From: Limoniibacter endophyticus
Lineage (GTDB): Bacteria; Pseudomonadota; Alphaproteobacteria; Rhizobiales; Rhizobiaceae
DNA: 64,000 nucleotides
Direction of reading: 5' to 3'
Assembly (NCBI RefSeq): GCF_014652835.1
Contig: NZ_BMZO01000006.1
Location: 186,001 to 250,000 of the forward strand
The first letter of the stretch is position 1, and every line of letters begins with the position of its first letter. A program made the position numbers and the translations under genes. This document shows positions 35,632 to 44,175 of the stretch, piece by piece. Under the pieces are notes generated by a model, which was not told where the DNA came from, did no database searches, and worked only from the letters and a program-made list of their open reading frames with translations.

Positions 35632-36237
35632 TCAGCCAGCCATTGCGTCGTACGTTTCGTCGGTCAGGCGATGCACATACTGGAAGGCTTTGACCGCGCC
35701 CTGGCATACCAGATCGTCCTGCTCGGGCGAGAACGCAAGCGAATCCAGGACCGTCGTGAAGCTACGCCAATGCTTGCCGCGTCCATCGGGATGGGCAGCG
35801 AGGTGGCGTGCACCATGCGCGGCGTTCAGACCGATGGCAGCCGCCGCCTTCAACAGAAAGGCAGCACCGAGATTGGAACCTTCTGCGACGTAAATCCAGC
35901 CGAGTTTTTCCGCCGGGTCGACTGCGTCGGCAGGTTCGGAAGGGGAGGGGAGCATCTTTCCCAGATCGGCCAGGTCCTGCGCGATCAGATCGAGGCGTTT
36001 GCGACGCGACAGGTCCTCGATCAGCGCGTTCAGTGTCGCGTCATCATAGTAGGTATCGATAGCCTGATGAAAACGGTGCTGGATGACGAGAAACAGAGCG
36101 TAGCGCTCCTGATTTTCAAAGGGGCGCGCGGCCATGATGCGCTTGTCGAGCGTTTCATGTGTGCCGGCGGTCAGCACCTTCAATGTCTGCCAGCGTCCGG
36201 CAGCGGACGGCTGTGCGATTGGATCATGCATTGTCAT
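35632..36237 (-). CDS. Biliverdin-producing heme oxygenase
   Basis: 201 residues from the ATG at 36237 (the open frame continues to a TTG at 36276). Heme-oxygenase-like helical fold: the proximal-histidine region LKVLTAGTHETLDKRIM near the N-terminus (His ~25) and the distal-helix region DPAEKLGWIYVAEGSNLGAA with the flexible GSNLG. These enzymes open heme to biliverdin, CO and iron, releasing iron from imported heme. Co-transcribed with the DUF454 gene. A CAAGATAA-N13-TTATCTTG inverted repeat just upstream is a candidate iron- or heme-responsive site. Confidence 0.82.
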   Translation of the reverse strand: MTMHDPIAQPSAAGRWQTLKVLTAGTHETLDKRIMAARPFENQERYALFLVIQHRFHQAIDTYYDDATLNALIEDLSRRKRLDLIAQDLADLGKMLPSPSEPADAVDPAEKLGWIYVAEGSNLGAAFLLKAAAAIGLNAAHGARHLAAHPDGRGKHWRSFTTVLDSLAFSPEQDDLVCQGAVKAFQYVHRLTDETYDAMAG

Positions 36238-36273
36238 GCGGATGCCCCAGTTCTGAATTGGCGTATGCACCGA

Positions 36274-36302
36274 CAAGATAAATAATGACCCACCTTATCT
36301 TG
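36274..36302 (-). promoter_or_regulatory. Inverted repeat upstream of the heme oxygenase gene
   Basis: CAAGATAA (36274-36281) and TTATCTTG (36295-36302) are perfect 8-bp arms separated by 13 bases, centred ~50 bases before the heme oxygenase ATG. Alphaproteobacterial iron regulators (Irr, RirA) control heme-use genes, but this sequence does not obviously match their published boxes. Confidence 0.45.
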
Positions 36303-36354
36303 CGCAATCCAAATCAGGATGAGGCTGGTGCGACGGATATGATCGCCGGGGAAA

Positions 36355-38928
36355 TTATTCCATTCGCAGCAGGCGTTCCAGATATTCGCGCTCCAGCTGC
36401 GGGCTCAACGCGTCGCCGAGGCGCTTGCGGATTTCCTCGAGTATGCGGCGAGCCTGCTGCACATCGATCTCGTCGGGAATTTCCACACCGCTGTCAAATT
36501 GCGGACCGGTGGTTGCGCGCGGACGGCCCAGGGGATCTCGGTCGGACGGGTTTCGGTTGCCCGCCTGTCCCGAAGGTCCATCCTGCCCTTGCTGGGCCTG
36601 TTGCATCTGCTGCATCATGTCCTGGGCGCCGCGGCGCATCGCTTCCATGGCGCGTCCTTGCTCGCCGACTGCTCGTTCGCTCTGCTCCTGGCCAAGCGCC
36701 TCGCCTGCCTGTCCCATCGCGCCATCTGCTTCGCCGAACCCTTCACCCGGTTCGATCCCCTGCTGTCGCAGTTTTTCCGTCAGTTCCGAAAGACCGCGCT
36801 GTATCCCGTTCTGGCGGCTTTGCAGATCCCCATATCCGCTTCCCTGGCCAGGCTGCTGACCTTCCCGGGCCTCACCTTCGCCTTGACCGGGCTGCTGGCC
36901 CTCGCCCTGTTCTCCCTGGCCTTGCTGGTCTTGACCCTGTTGCCCCGGACCTTGCTGTCCTTGACGATGGGTCTCATCCATTAGTTGCTGCTGCTCGCGC
37001 AGCAGACGCCCAAGTTCGTCCATGCTCTGGCGCATTGCGTTTTGTTCGCCACCCTGACCTTGTTGTGGCTGGCCGGCCTGGCGATTGTTGAGCATGTTTT
37101 CAAGTTGCGACAGCATCTGTTCGGCCTGATCGCGCGCGCCGGATTTTGCCAGGTTTTCCATCTGGTCAAGCATGCGCTCGAGGTCGCGTTGCGACAGCAT
37201 TTGCGCGTCGGGCGATGCCTGTTGCTGGGAATTGGGATTCTGCATAGCCTGGCGCGCCAGTTCCTGCATGAACTCATTCATCGCCTGTCGCAGTTCCTGC
37301 ATAAGTTGGCTGATTTCCTCGTCCGACGCGCCATTCTGCAAGGCTTCGCGCAGTGCCTGCTGTGCTTGAGAAAGACGCTGTTGCGCATCCGACATGGAGC
37401 CGGACTCGATCTGGTTGGCAATCGACCACAAATAGGCGACGACGTCGCGTAGGGCGTCGTCGCTATGGGCTTGGCTGAGCCGTGCACGTGCGCTGGCGAG
37501 CAGGAGAAAGTTTTGTGTATTGTTGATTGTGTCGTCGGGGCGCAGCATCATCGCGTCCATCAGTGTCAGAACGCGATGCCTGGCGTTGGCGTCCATTCCA
37601 AGCAGGCGGCGCTGCTCAAGCACCGCGCGCGCCAGCGGGTTGGAGAAGGGGCGCTGGGGCATGGTAATGCGAAGCGGCTGTGTGAGGCCTTCCTGTTCGG
37701 CGCCGTCGCTCACGGAAAGAACGATGTTTACATCGGCGCCGGCCCACACATGCTCGGTCAGATCCTTTCGGACACGTGCTTTTTCTTCACCACGACGCGG
37801 CACGCCGAGCGCCAGTTCCGGTGCCTCGAAGAGCGGTCGCGCGCCGTCGACGGGCTCTGCCAGATCGAATTGCACATGGCCCTTCACGGCCCCATAGTCA
37901 TCCTTGACGATATAGGGAATTTCGAGCGTGCCGTTGCGGGCGCGGTGTGGCTCGCCGTCAAAGGCAATCGTAGGAGCCTTGTCCGGGATGACTTTGAAGC
38001 TCCAGCTCTGGAGGCCGCGCATGCCGCTGGAAAGTTGGGCAGCTGAATCGTGGGCCACCGGGGTGTTGAAGCGGGCGCCGCGCGAGGCGGTATTTGTCGT
38101 GCCGCTCTGGCTCATCTCATTCTCGATTTCGACCGTCTCGCCGGAGTCTGGAGAGATGGCAAGGCGCTCAGCGCCCGTTCCGCCCCCGACCTGTACACTC
38201 AGCATGCTGCCTGCCGGTACGGAAAATTCCGTTTTTTCTCTATTGGCTTGAGCTGTCAGGTAGATGACAGGGCGCCCCGTGTAGCCGGGCGGTGTGACCC
38301 ACGCATCAATGCGACGTTCCACATTTGCCGGACCGCCTGAATAGCGGAACACGTCTGTCAGCGATCCCGCATTGGGGCCGTAGGAAAATGCAAAGGCGAT
38401 GACAAGAACCAGAAGCGCGCCGGCTCGAATACCATAGGGGTCGCGCTCGGCCATTTTTGTACTCGGCAGATCCCCATGCAGACTGTCCACCCCTTCGCGT
38501 AGACGGCGCTGGTGCTCCGCCCACAGCGCCTGGGCGAAACCGTCCTTGGCAGCTACGCCAGCAATGCGATCGGTCTGCGTGGCTATAGGGCGATGCTTCA
38601 GTGCATTGGCGCGCTCGATGCGGCGTTCGATTTCCTCGCGCGTGGGTCTGCTGAATTTCCGCAGCGGCCAGAGCGCTGCAAGAAAGACGGCGGCAAGGGT
38701 AAGGCCGATGCCGATGCGCGGCCAGTCGGACAACCGCCAGAACAGCCCGAACCACGAGAGCGAGATAAAGGTGCTGACAATGATGAGGGGCGGGACGACA
38801 AGCGGCCAGAGGCGCTCGAAAATCATGACGGCACCAACCGACACACGCATGCGCGCCAGTTTTGCGTCCTTGACTTTTCCGTCTTGCGCTTGCGGTCCGG
38901 GCATCGGTTCCTCGGTCTGGCGGATCAT
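36355..38928 (-). CDS. TIGR02302 family membrane protein (DUF4175)
   Basis: 857 residues. Two N-terminal transmembrane segments (~33-55, PLVVPPLIIVSTFISLSWFG; ~65-85) and a third at ~170-190 (ALLVLVIAFAFSYG) precede a periplasmic region, a helical coiled-coil section (~510-640, many Gln/Met), a Gln/Gly-rich low-complexity tract (~640-710), and a conserved C-terminal motif (DEIDVQQARRILEEIRKRLG). This is the alphaproteobacterial TIGR02302 architecture; the molecular function is not established. It is next to lysA, a neighbourhood conserved in Rhizobiales as far as I recall. The gene begins ~100 bases after the lysA stop. Confidence 0.88.
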   Translation of the reverse strand: MIRQTEEPMPGPQAQDGKVKDAKLARMRVSVGAVMIFERLWPLVVPPLIIVSTFISLSWFGLFWRLSDWPRIGIGLTLAAVFLAALWPLRKFSRPTREEIERRIERANALKHRPIATQTDRIAGVAAKDGFAQALWAEHQRRLREGVDSLHGDLPSTKMAERDPYGIRAGALLVLVIAFAFSYGPNAGSLTDVFRYSGGPANVERRIDAWVTPPGYTGRPVIYLTAQANREKTEFSVPAGSMLSVQVGGGTGAERLAISPDSGETVEIENEMSQSGTTNTASRGARFNTPVAHDSAAQLSSGMRGLQSWSFKVIPDKAPTIAFDGEPHRARNGTLEIPYIVKDDYGAVKGHVQFDLAEPVDGARPLFEAPELALGVPRRGEEKARVRKDLTEHVWAGADVNIVLSVSDGAEQEGLTQPLRITMPQRPFSNPLARAVLEQRRLLGMDANARHRVLTLMDAMMLRPDDTINNTQNFLLLASARARLSQAHSDDALRDVVAYLWSIANQIESGSMSDAQQRLSQAQQALREALQNGASDEEISQLMQELRQAMNEFMQELARQAMQNPNSQQQASPDAQMLSQRDLERMLDQMENLAKSGARDQAEQMLSQLENMLNNRQAGQPQQGQGGEQNAMRQSMDELGRLLREQQQLMDETHRQGQQGPGQQGQDQQGQGEQGEGQQPGQGEGEAREGQQPGQGSGYGDLQSRQNGIQRGLSELTEKLRQQGIEPGEGFGEADGAMGQAGEALGQEQSERAVGEQGRAMEAMRRGAQDMMQQMQQAQQGQDGPSGQAGNRNPSDRDPLGRPRATTGPQFDSGVEIPDEIDVQQARRILEEIRKRLGDALSPQLEREYLERLLRME

Positions 38929-39027
38929 GGCTCGTAGATTGCCATAGAACCAAGACTAAGCGCAAATCAGGCGAAGGCGAGGCGCACACAAAAAGATGAT
39001 TTGGGTCTCTTAATGCGCGAGGGCAGC

Positions 39028-40287
39028 TCAGAGCCAGGAGGGGACGGAATCCAGCCCGATCAGCGCGTCATAATCGGTACGCGAACGGATGACATGGAAG
39101 CGGTCGCCATCGACCAGCACTTCCGGCACGAGTGGGCGGGTATTATAGGTCGAGGCCTGCACTGCACCGTAGGCACCCGCCGTGAAGACGGCGATCAGCT
39201 CACCGCTCGTCAAAGCGGGAAGAGCGCGCTCAAGGCCGAGATAGTCGCCCGTCTCACAGACGGGTCCGACGACATCGACTGTGATCGTCTCGCCACCCTT
39301 CTCGACTACCGGCCTAATCTCATGGAACGCCTCGTAGAGCGTAGGGCGGATGAGATCGTTCATCGCAGCGTCGACGATTAGGAAGTTCTTGCCGTCGCCC
39401 TTCTTCAGGAAGACGACTTCGCTGACAAGAAGGCCGGCATTGGCAGCGATCAGACGGCCAGGCTCGAAAAAGACCTTCAGTCCCATCGGCTCCATGTGCT
39501 TTCGCACGATTTCCGCATAGGCGGTTGGCAGCGGCGGCAAAGGCTGAGAGGGGTTGTAAGGTACGCCGAGACCGCCGCCGAGATCGACATGCTCGATAGG
39601 AACGCCCTCGTCGCGAAGGCTGGTCGCCAGTTCGCAAAGGCGCGCGATCGCGTCGTCAAAGGGCTGGAGATCGGTGATCTGACTGCCAATATGCATATCG
39701 ATGCCGGTCACCTTGATGCCTGGCAGGCTCGCCGCTCGCACATAGACCTCGCGGGCATGGATATAGGGAATGCCGAACTTGTTTTCGGATTTGCCCGTGG
39801 AAATCTTCTTGTGCGTCTTGGCGTCGACATCCGGATTGATGCGCAGCGATACTGGAGCATGAATCCCAAGAGCCGTGGCGCGAGCCGAAAGCAGCTCAAG
39901 TTCCGGTTCGGATTCTACGTTGAAGCAGCAGATGCCGGCCTTCAGAGCAAAATCAATTTCGCTGGCTTTCTTGCCTACGCCGGAGAAGAGGATCTTCGAA
40001 GCGGGAATGCCAGCCTTCAGCGCGCGTCGCAGCTCGCCCTCCGAGACGACATCGGCGCCCGCCCCGAGATTGGCCAGGATTGTCAGCACGGCCTGGTTGG
40101 AATTCGCCTTCATCGCGTAGCAGACCATCGCGTCCAGGCTCGAAAATGCTTCCGAGAAAACGGTGTAATGGCGCTCCAGAGTGGCGCGGGAATAGATGTA
40201 GAAGGGCGTTCCTACTTCCGCAGCAATCGCCGGAATGGAGACATCTTCGGCATGGAGCACGCCGTCGCGATAGTCAAAGTGATGCAC
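39028..40287 (-). CDS. lysA: Diaminopimelate decarboxylase
   Basis: 419 residues from a GTG at 40287, chosen because family members begin with the HHFDYRDGVLHAEDV stretch and the gene then starts 14 bases after lptM; the frame runs open far upstream without support. PLP-dependent fold-III decarboxylase: Lys60 in VCYAMKANSNQ, the substrate/PLP glycine loop DLGGGLGVPY, FEPGRLI, and the second-domain Cys in GPVCETGDYLG that completes the active site across the dimer. It converts meso-diaminopimelate to lysine in the cytoplasm, the last step of lysine synthesis. Confidence 0.96.
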   Translation of the reverse strand: MHHFDYRDGVLHAEDVSIPAIAAEVGTPFYIYSRATLERHYTVFSEAFSSLDAMVCYAMKANSNQAVLTILANLGAGADVVSEGELRRALKAGIPASKILFSGVGKKASEIDFALKAGICCFNVESEPELELLSARATALGIHAPVSLRINPDVDAKTHKKISTGKSENKFGIPYIHAREVYVRAASLPGIKVTGIDMHIGSQITDLQPFDDAIARLCELATSLRDEGVPIEHVDLGGGLGVPYNPSQPLPPLPTAYAEIVRKHMEPMGLKVFFEPGRLIAANAGLLVSEVVFLKKGDGKNFLIVDAAMNDLIRPTLYEAFHEIRPVVEKGGETITVDVVGPVCETGDYLGLERALPALTSGELIAVFTAGAYGAVQASTYNTRPLVPEVLVDGDRFHVIRSRTDYDALIGLDSVPSWL

Positions 40288-40301
40288 TGGGAAAATCCGG
40301 A

Positions 40302-40505
40302 TCAGATAAGCTTGTCGAGGATGAAGGGACGGTCGGCCACCGGTTTCTTCGGCTCTGGTGGCAGCGGCTCGTTGTTCTTCTCCGCCTGTCGGCGTGCTTC
40401 CATGCCGGCCTCGTAGGGCGTGATCGGCGCGTTCTTGCGTCCGCACGCCGTCACGGCAATGACAGCCATCAGAACGGCGAGGGTAGCAGTTGTACGAAAT
40501 TTCAT
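40302..40505 (-). CDS. lptM: LptM-like small lipoprotein
   Basis: 67 residues from the ATG at 40505. A short lipoprotein signal (MKFRTTATLAVLMAVIAVTA) ends in a lipobox with Cys21, followed by GRKNAPITPYE, the CGxK..P pattern of the LptM/YifL family, then a charged, proline-rich tail (PLPPEPKKPVADRPF). In E. coli LptM assists oxidative maturation of the LptD/E LPS translocon; conservation of that role in this lineage is an inference. The gene lies between argH and lysA, spaced 36 and 14 bases, in one operon. Confidence 0.85.
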   Translation of the reverse strand: MKFRTTATLAVLMAVIAVTACGRKNAPITPYEAGMEARRQAEKNNEPLPPEPKKPVADRPFILDKLI

Positions 40506-40541
40506 GAGTCTGATCCGATCACGATAAACGAGCACGGCCAA

Positions 40542-41942
40542 TCAAGCCTTTTTCAGGCGCTTTTTCCAGTAACGAATTTGCTTGCGCACTTCCTGTGGAG
40601 CCGTTCCGCCGAAGGAGGCGCGTGAGCGCACGGACGCATCGACGCTCAGCACGTCGAAAATTGCGTTGGTAATCGCCGGGTTGATACCCTGCAGCTCGTC
40701 GAGCGTGAGCTTCTCGAGCCCGACCTTTTTTGTCTCGGCCAGCGCTACCGCACGGCCTGTTGCATGGTGGGCGTCGCGGAAGGGAAGACCCGCCTCGCGC
40801 ACCAGCCAGTCGGCAAGATCCGTCGCGGTCGAATAGCCAGAGCCCGCGGCCTTCTTCATCGCCGCTTTCTGAACTTCCATGTCGGAAATCATGCCGGTCA
40901 TGGCGGCAATGGCCAGATCGAGCGCTTCGGCTGCGTCGAACACCGTTTCCTTATCCTCCTGCATGTCCTTCGAATAGGACAATGGCAGGCCCTTCATCAC
41001 GGTCAGGAGCGCAATCAGGTCGCCATTGATTCGGCCTGTCTTGGCGCGCACGAGTTCGGCCGCATCCGGGTTCTTTTTCTGCGGCATGATGGAGGAACCG
41101 GTCGAGAACGAATCGGACAGGCGGATAAAGCCGAATTGCGGAGTTGACCAGATCACGATTTCTTCAGCCAGACGCGACAGATGCATGGCGCAGATCGAGG
41201 CGAGGGAGAGAAACTCCAGCGCGAAATCACGATCGGAAACGCTATCGAGCGAATTGCGGGTTGGCTCACGGAAGCCGAGAGACTTCGCCGTCCGATGGCG
41301 ATCGATGGGGAAGCCGGTTCCGGCGAGGGCAGCGGCACCGAGCGGGCTCTCGTCCATGCGCTCGATCGCGTCATTGACGCGCGAAAGATCACGTCCGAAC
41401 ATTTCGACATAGGCCATGCAATGATGACCGAAAGTGACCGGTTGCGCGGTTTGCAGATGGGTGAAACCCGGCATAACGGTCGCCGCGTGTTCCTCGGCGC
41501 GAGTCACAAACGCTTCGATCAGAGCACGCAGCGCTTCGCGCGTGCGGATCAGCTCTTCCTTCACCCAGAGACGGAAGTCGACGGCTACCTGATCGTTGCG
41601 GGAGCGTGCCGTGTGCAGGCGTCCGGCAGCGGGGCCGATCAGTTCGGCAAGCCGGGCCTCGATGTTCATGTGAATATCTTCGAGCTTGCGCGAGAACGTG
41701 AAACGTCCTTCCTCGATTTCTGACAGAATTGTGTTGAGGCCATCGGCGATTTTCTTTTGATCTTCTGCCGAAATTATGCCGGTTTCTGCCAGCATTGCGC
41801 TGTGGGCTAACGAACCGCGAATGTCCTGGGTGTAGAGCTTCTTGTCGAAATCGATGGAGGCATTGATTGCTTCCATGACAGCAGCAGGTCCGGAAGCGAA
41901 GCGGCCGCCCCACATCGCGTTGCTTTGTCTGTCGTCCTTCAT
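40542..41942 (-). CDS. argH: Argininosuccinate lyase
   Basis: 466 residues, the usual length. Fumarase/aspartase superfamily, with the signature loop [12 protein letters not shown] (catalytic Ser) at ~285-296, the [16 protein letters not shown] region at ~112-127 and the [13 protein letters not shown] segment at ~160-172. It cleaves argininosuccinate to arginine and fumarate in the cytoplasm. First gene of argH-lptM-lysA on the minus strand, separated by only 42 bases from the divergent TlpA-like gene, so the two promoters must overlap or be leader-poor. Confidence 0.97.
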   Translation of the reverse strand: MKDDRQSNAMWGGRFASGPAAVMEAINASIDFDKKLYTQDIRGSLAHSAMLAETGIISAEDQKKIADGLNTILSEIEEGRFTFSRKLEDIHMNIEARLAELIGPAAGRLHTARSRNDQVAVDFRLWVKEELIRTREALRALIEAFVTRAEEHAATVMPGFTHLQTAQPVTFGHHCMAYVEMFGRDLSRVNDAIERMDESPLGAAALAGTGFPIDRHRTAKSLGFREPTRNSLDSVSDRDFALEFLSLASICAMHLSRLAEEIVIWSTPQFGFIRLSDSFSTGSSIMPQKKNPDAAELVRAKTGRINGDLIALLTVMKGLPLSYSKDMQEDKETVFDAAEALDLAIAAMTGMISDMEVQKAAMKKAAGSGYSTATDLADWLVREAGLPFRDAHHATGRAVALAETKKVGLEKLTLDELQGINPAITNAIFDVLSVDASVRSRASFGGTAPQEVRKQIRYWKKRLKKA

Positions 41943-41984
41943 CGTGCTAACCCGCGCTTTAGAAAATTACGTGACTGGTGAATT

Positions 41985-42692
41985 ATGATCTTCAAGAAGC
42001 TTACCCCTGCTACCCTCGCAATCCTTGCCGCGGTTGCTGGTCTCTCGGCAGGGGCAGTCGCGGTATATGTCAATGAAGCGCCTTCTGGCAACCAGATTGC
42101 GGGCACTTCTTCGCCGTCTACGCCTCCACCGGTCGTCACCGTTGCCGAAACAGGGAGCGAAGAAGACAAGGCGTGCCTGCTGCGTTCGGGCGAGCTGGCT
42201 GAAATTGCAAAGACAGCGCAGGGCGAGGTTGCAGCCATGCTCGCGGCCGATCCGGTGCAGGCGGTCGGTGACCTGTCCTTCAACTCGCCGGAAGGTGATC
42301 CTATGAAGATCGGCGATTTGCGCGATCAAACCCTGCTCGTCAATCTGTGGGCGACGTGGTGCGCCCCGTGCCGGGCCGAAATGCCGGCACTCGATGCGCT
42401 GCAAGGAGATCTCGGCGGCAAGGATTTTTCCGTCATCGCCGTTAATGTAGACACGGGCGGAGACGAAAAGCCGAAGGGCTTCCTGCGTGAGATCGGCAAC
42501 AAGAACCTTGCCTATTATCGCGACAATACGCTGGGCATCTTCAACGAGTTGAAGAGCAGGGGGCTTGCGCTGGGCCTGCCGGTCACGCTTCTGGTAGACA
42601 GGGAGGGTTGCCTCATCGGTTCCATGAACGGCCCGGCTGAATGGAACAGCCGCGACGCCAAGGCGCTGATCATGCGCGCCATGGGCCGGTGA
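41985..42692 (+). CDS. tlpA: TlpA-like thiol:disulfide oxidoreductase
   Basis: 235 residues. The N-terminal membrane anchor (residues 7-28, ATLAILAAVAGLSAGAVAVY) is followed by a thioredoxin fold with the active site WCAPC at 125-129 and the cis-Pro region GLALGLPVTLLVD. A TlpA-type insertion with an extra Cys (DKACLLR, ~64) precedes the fold, as in TlpA proteins. Such proteins act in the periplasm as reductants in cytochrome oxidase or cytochrome c assembly. It diverges from argH by 42 bases, a pairing that may reflect the conserved argH/tlpA neighbourhood in alphaproteobacteria. Confidence 0.9.
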   Translation: MIFKKLTPATLAILAAVAGLSAGAVAVYVNEAPSGNQIAGTSSPSTPPPVVTVAETGSEEDKACLLRSGELAEIAKTAQGEVAAMLAADPVQAVGDLSFNSPEGDPMKIGDLRDQTLLVNLWATWCAPCRAEMPALDALQGDLGGKDFSVIAVNVDTGGDEKPKGFLREIGNKNLAYYRDNTLGIFNELKSRGLALGLPVTLLVDREGCLIGSMNGPAEWNSRDAKALIMRAMGR

Positions 42693-42793
42693 TCGCAAAA
42701 TACCCCCGGGGATGCGGCAGCGACCTTGTAAACTCCTTCTGTTCATCTATCGCGGGCGATGGATTTTCACGGCTCACGAATGTGCTCTGCATA

Positions 42794-44131
42794 TCAAAGC
42801 TGGCTTCCAGCGGCTTCAAGCGCGGCTGCGAGCGTCGAAAACAGCACATCGATCTCCTCTTCTGAGATGATGAGCGGCGGAGACAGAACGATAGTGTTGG
42901 CCACGGGGCGGATCAGGACGCCACGTTCGAAGCAGTAGTCATAGACCTTCTTGGCGATAGCTTTACCATTTGCGACATCTGTGCCCAGTTCGATACCGGC
43001 CAGGAGCCCGAGGTTACGGATGTCGACGACATCTGGCAGCCCTTTCATTTCATGGACACGGTTCTGCCAGAGAGGTTCGATCGCAGCGGCGTGCTCGAAT
43101 ACGCCTTCTTCGATATAGACGTTGAGAGCCGCAAGTGCAGCGGCTGACGCGAGCGGATGGCCGGAATAGGTGTAGCCGTGCGATAATTCCACTGCGCCAT
43201 GCGCTGCGCTGTCCATGAGTGTGTGATAGATTTCGCCCGAGGTGATGACGCCACCCATAGGAACGGCGCCGTTCGTCATACCTTTGGCAATGGCTATCAG
43301 GTCGGGGGTCACGTTGAATCGGTGGGCAGCAAATGCATGACCGAGACGACCAAAACCCGTCACAACCTCGTCGAAGATCAGCAGAATGCCATGACGTGTG
43401 CAGATATCGCGCAACCTTTCCAGGTACCCAATGGGCGGCACAAGCACGCCGGTTGAGCCGGCTACCGGCTCGACGATAACGGCGGCTACGGTTAACGGAT
43501 CATATGTCTGCAGCATCTGCTCCAGAGTATCGGCGATCTCCGCACCATGGGCGGGCTGGCCAAGGCTGAAGGCATTACGGGATGGATCGTGTGTGTGCGG
43601 CATATGTGCGGCGCCGGGAAGAAGCATGCCAAACTGTCTTTTGTGGGGCCCCATACCCGCAGCGGAAAGGCCGCCGAAGCCAACGCCATGATAGCCGCGC
43701 TGGCGTCCGATGATGCGCTGGCGTTGCCCCTGGCCACGAGCGTGATGATAGGCGAGAGCGAGCTTCAGCGCTGTATCTGTGGCTTCTGACCCGGAATTGG
43801 TGAAGAAAACATGGTCGAGACCTTCCGGCGCGACCGAGATGAGACGGTTCGCATATTCGAACGCCAGCGGGTGTCCGAAGCCGAAGGATGACGCGAAGTC
43901 CAGCTGCGCGGCCTGTTTCTGGATCGCTTCGACAATTTTAGGATGACCGTGCCCGGCGTTGACACACCAGAGACCAGCAATGCCGTCAAGCAGCGGCTTA
44001 CCGTCACGCGTTGTATAATACATACCAGACGCGCCCGTTACGAGCTCGGGATTTCTCTTGAAATCCCGATTGGCAGTGAAGGGCATCCAATAGGATTCCA
44101 GGGAATTGGCGCCGAGGTGCAGTGTGTCCAT
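42794..44131 (-). CDS. Class III omega-aminotransferase
   Basis: 445 residues from the ATG at 44131; the frame is open to a GTG at 44179, which would overlap the preceding hydrolase stop. PLP-dependent fold I: the GSEATDTALKLA phosphate-binding region at ~114-125, the Asp in LLIFDEVVTGFGR and Lys283 (IAKGMTNGAVPMGG). Members use omega-amino acids, taurine, polyamines or beta-alanine as amino donor with pyruvate or 2-oxoglutarate. Last gene of the C45/ABC/M20 operon, so it probably transaminates an amine released by those hydrolases. Convergent with tlpA, 101 bases apart. Confidence 0.9.
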   Translation of the reverse strand: MDTLHLGANSLESYWMPFTANRDFKRNPELVTGASGMYYTTRDGKPLLDGIAGLWCVNAGHGHPKIVEAIQKQAAQLDFASSFGFGHPLAFEYANRLISVAPEGLDHVFFTNSGSEATDTALKLALAYHHARGQGQRQRIIGRQRGYHGVGFGGLSAAGMGPHKRQFGMLLPGAAHMPHTHDPSRNAFSLGQPAHGAEIADTLEQMLQTYDPLTVAAVIVEPVAGSTGVLVPPIGYLERLRDICTRHGILLIFDEVVTGFGRLGHAFAAHRFNVTPDLIAIAKGMTNGAVPMGGVITSGEIYHTLMDSAAHGAVELSHGYTYSGHPLASAAALAALNVYIEEGVFEHAAAIEPLWQNRVHEMKGLPDVVDIRNLGLLAGIELGTDVANGKAIAKKVYDYCFERGVLIRPVANTIVLSPPLIISEEEIDVLFSTLAAALEAAGSQL

Positions 44132-44175
44132 TATCGTCTCGTCTTCGTCTTTGGGGAATGTGAGGGATGAGCCGG

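Noticed and set aside
36285-37091. A 268-codon plus-strand frame opposite the TIGR02302 gene.
   Set aside because: Pro/Arg/Ala-rich product mirroring the Gln/Gly-rich coding strand; no family features.
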